A stretch of DNA of 7,536 nt, taken from CAZAKZ01 sp964485695 (GTDB lineage Bacteria > Planctomycetota > JAFGQW01). Under the pieces are notes generated by a model. That model ran no database searches. It was not told where the DNA came from and saw only the letters and a program-made list of their open reading frames with translations. Shown one piece after another: positions 6,213 through 7,536 of this stretch (positions are counted from its first letter, which is position 1; the number at the start of each line of letters is the position of its first letter). The position numbers were made by a program, and so were the translations under genes. The DNA is taken from NCBI GenBank assembly GCA_964485695.1, contig CAZAKZ010000214.1:1-7536 (forward strand), in the 5' to 3' direction.

Positions 6213-7346
6213 ATGAAGAGACCAATGGCCATTCTGTTTTTCGTGATCCTCGCGGTGCTCGTGGGCTGTCAAAGCGCCGTGACAACCGCGCCCGCCCTGC
6301 GCGTGGCGGTCTTCTGCGGCCACGGCTCGGTTCCGGGGTGCGTGGAGGACACGGTGGAGGCGCTCCGCCTGGATCCGGACCTGGTACCCGTGGTGGTCAC
6401 CGCCAAGGAGATCCTCACCAATGCCCTGCCCGCCTTCGACGCCCTCGTCCTTCCCGGCGGCGGGGGCAGCCGCCAGATGAACAGCTTGGGCGCCCTGGCC
6501 GCGGCCCGGGTGAAGTCCTTCGTCCTCGACGAGGGCAAGGGCGTGGTGGGCATCTGTGCCGGCGCCTACATGCTCACCGACACGCCGGATTACCTGTGCC
6601 TGGGCCTCTGCGGCGTCGAGGCAGTGGACCGGGAGCATGACGAGCGGGGCCATGGCATCATCGAGTTCACCCTCACCGACGCGGGCCGCGCCCTCTTCCC
6701 CGAGCTGAAAAATCGCCCCGCCTCCCACGTCTACTATTACGAGGGCCCGATGTGCGTACCGCTCAAAGGCCGCCCCCCGTACCTCGACCTGGCCACCATC
6801 CGCACCGACGTGCACCTCCAGAACAACGCCCCGGCCAACCTGACCCCCGGCAAGCCCCTCTACCTGGCCGCCGAGGCCGGCAAGGGCCGCGTGTTCCTGT
6901 CCGTGGGCCACCCGGAGACCACCCCCGGCATGCGCTGGATGGTGCCGAGGATGGTGCGGTGGGTGACGCGCAAAGCACTCGTGTCCTACCCAAATACCGT
7001 GGTCCGGCCGCATCTCTACACCCGCGAGATCCTCTTCGACAAAACCCTCCGCTCCAGAGAACGAGCGCTCTTCCACGACCTGCTCTACGCAGAGAGCCAG
7101 GACAAGATCGCCGTCATCCAGGAGCTGGTAAAAATCCGCTCCTGGTCAGCGAGACAGTGGATCGTGGGCTTGCTCCGCGATTCCGATCCGGCCGTGCGAC
7201 ACCAGGCGGCCCTGGCCCTCACGGATCTCGAATACACCGCGGCCATCGACGACCTCCGGGCTTCCCTCTCCGTGGAAACCGACACGCGGACAAGGGCTGG
7301 ATTGACCTCGTGCCTCGCACAGTTGCGGGCCATGGTGGACCACTGA
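6213..7346 (+). CDS. Lipoprotein with BPL_N / class I amidotransferase-like domain and C-terminal HEAT repeats
   Basis: A 377-residue protein. Residues 1-19 are a lipoprotein signal (MKRP, hydrophobic stretch, lipobox LVGC with Cys19), so it is probably lipid-anchored and faces outward. Residues 29-255 match the BPL_N family, a class I glutamine amidotransferase-like fold named after the N-terminal part of eukaryotic biotin-protein ligase. Visible motifs are VAVFCGHG (31-38), LVLPGGGG (78-85), GICAGAY with nucleophile Cys115 (113-119), YYEGP (175-179) and GHPE with His233 and Glu235 (232-235). This gives a complete Cys-His-Glu triad. No biotin ligase domain follows. Instead, residues 296-375 form about two HEAT units (GLLRDSDPAVRHQAALALTD). 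The substrate is unknown; hydrolysis or amide transfer is inferred from the fold. ATG 6213 is set by GAGGAGG five bases upstream and the signal peptide. A longer in-frame opening to the left is only antisense to the vWA gene. Confidence 0.92.
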   Translation: MKRPMAILFFVILAVLVGCQSAVTTAPALRVAVFCGHGSVPGCVEDTVEALRLDPDLVPVVVTAKEILTNALPAFDALVLPGGGGSRQMNSLGALAAARVKSFVLDEGKGVVGICAGAYMLTDTPDYLCLGLCGVEAVDREHDERGHGIIEFTLTDAGRALFPELKNRPASHVYYYEGPMCVPLKGRPPYLDLATIRTDVHLQNNAPANLTPGKPLYLAAEAGKGRVFLSVGHPETTPGMRWMVPRMVRWVTRKALVSYPNTVVRPHLYTREILFDKTLRSRERALFHDLLYAESQDKIAVIQELVKIRSWSARQWIVGLLRDSDPAVRHQAALALTDLEYTAAIDDLRASLSVETDTRTRAGLTSCLAQLRAMVDH

Positions 7347-7352
7347 GGAGCA

Positions 7353-7396
7353 GGGCCCACGCCATAGAGCATAGGGGCGCCCCACGACTACTTTTT
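7353..7396 (+). terminator. Weak terminator-like hairpin after the lipoprotein gene
   Basis: CGCC (7360-7363) can pair with GGCG (7376-7379) across a 12-nt loop, and GGG (7353-7355) with CCC (7381-7383) across a small bulge. A run of five T (7392-7396) follows nine bases later. The perfect palindrome GGGGCGCCCC (7374-7383) lies in the right arm. The stem is short and the T run is distant, so this is only a possible end for the transcript. Confidence 0.22.
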
Positions 7397-7536
7397 GACC
7401 AGAATCGGGCCGTTAACCGGCTAATCGCCAGGCTGGGCAGAAAAACCTTCCTTGACCTTTATGTCCTTCGGAGAGTACCCTTTTTTAGTCTCTTATGGAT
7501 TCAAATGACTGCAAAACGCATACGTTTTTCATATAG
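7397..7536. other. Non-coding right end, AT-rich after 7440
   Basis: No gene is supported here. GCCG (7409-7412) and CGGC (7418-7421) form a 4-bp stem. TTGACC (7452-7457) is a good -35-like match, with a poor -10-like TACCCT (7476-7481) 18 bp on, followed by six T (7481-7486). This might be a promoter for a gene beyond the window. The last frame, ATG at 7495 to TAG at 7536, would encode only 13 residues and has no ribosome binding site. Confidence 0.4.

Noticed and set aside
6213..7346. Biotin-protein ligase
   Set aside because: Only the BPL_N amidotransferase-like domain is present. The ligase catalytic and C-terminal domains are missing and HEAT repeats follow.
7495..7536. 13-residue open frame ending at the last base of the window
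   Set aside because: It has no ribosome binding site and is too short to support as a gene.
1..7536. Mobile element or matching ends (TATAG near both window ends)
   Set aside because: The five-base match is expected by chance. There is no transposase, integrase or long terminal repeat. No CRISPR repeats or tRNA-like folds were seen.

Overview
This is a GC-rich chromosomal window from an uncultured-type bacterium, most likely Planctomycetota or a near relative. That placement is an inference. It rests on a SpoVG protein carrying a zinc-ribbon insert, and on a group of exported HEAT-repeat, von Willebrand A (vWA) and glutamine-amidotransferase-like proteins, all styles common in that phylum. 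No rRNA or tRNA is present to fix the taxonomy. Five protein genes are well supported. Most other open frames are high-GC shadows on the opposite strand.

Layout: bases 1-230 are an AT-rich leader with a possible promoter and an 8-bp hairpin. Next come spoVG (231-653, +), a terminator-like palindromic junction, and a Rossmann/DUF2520 predicted oxidoreductase (722-1609, +). A 361-bp non-coding gap (1610-1970) holds several hairpins and a candidate promoter whose -10 box lies between the arms of a perfect inverted repeat. After the gap is a long secreted HEAT/TPR-like protein (1971-4445, +). It meets tail-to-tail, with no spacer, a secreted HEAT-coil-vWA protein (4446-6089, -). A 123-bp divergent region rich in small palindromes separates that gene from a lipoprotein (6213-7346, +) joining a BPL_N/class I amidotransferase-like domain to C-terminal HEAT repeats. 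The last 190 bases are non-coding and become AT-rich toward the end.

The first two genes look like housekeeping or regulatory functions (nucleic-acid binding, unknown redox). The last three share an envelope-directed signal and HEAT scaffolding, and two share a Trp-x-x-Trp motif after a HEAT unit. They are the best candidate for an undescribed functional unit: a secreted scaffold, a metal-dependent adhesion (MIDAS) protein and a lipid-anchored enzyme-like protein. Their orientation (convergent, then divergent) means they are not one operon, so cooperation is a hypothesis. No mobile element, CRISPR array or RNA gene was seen.
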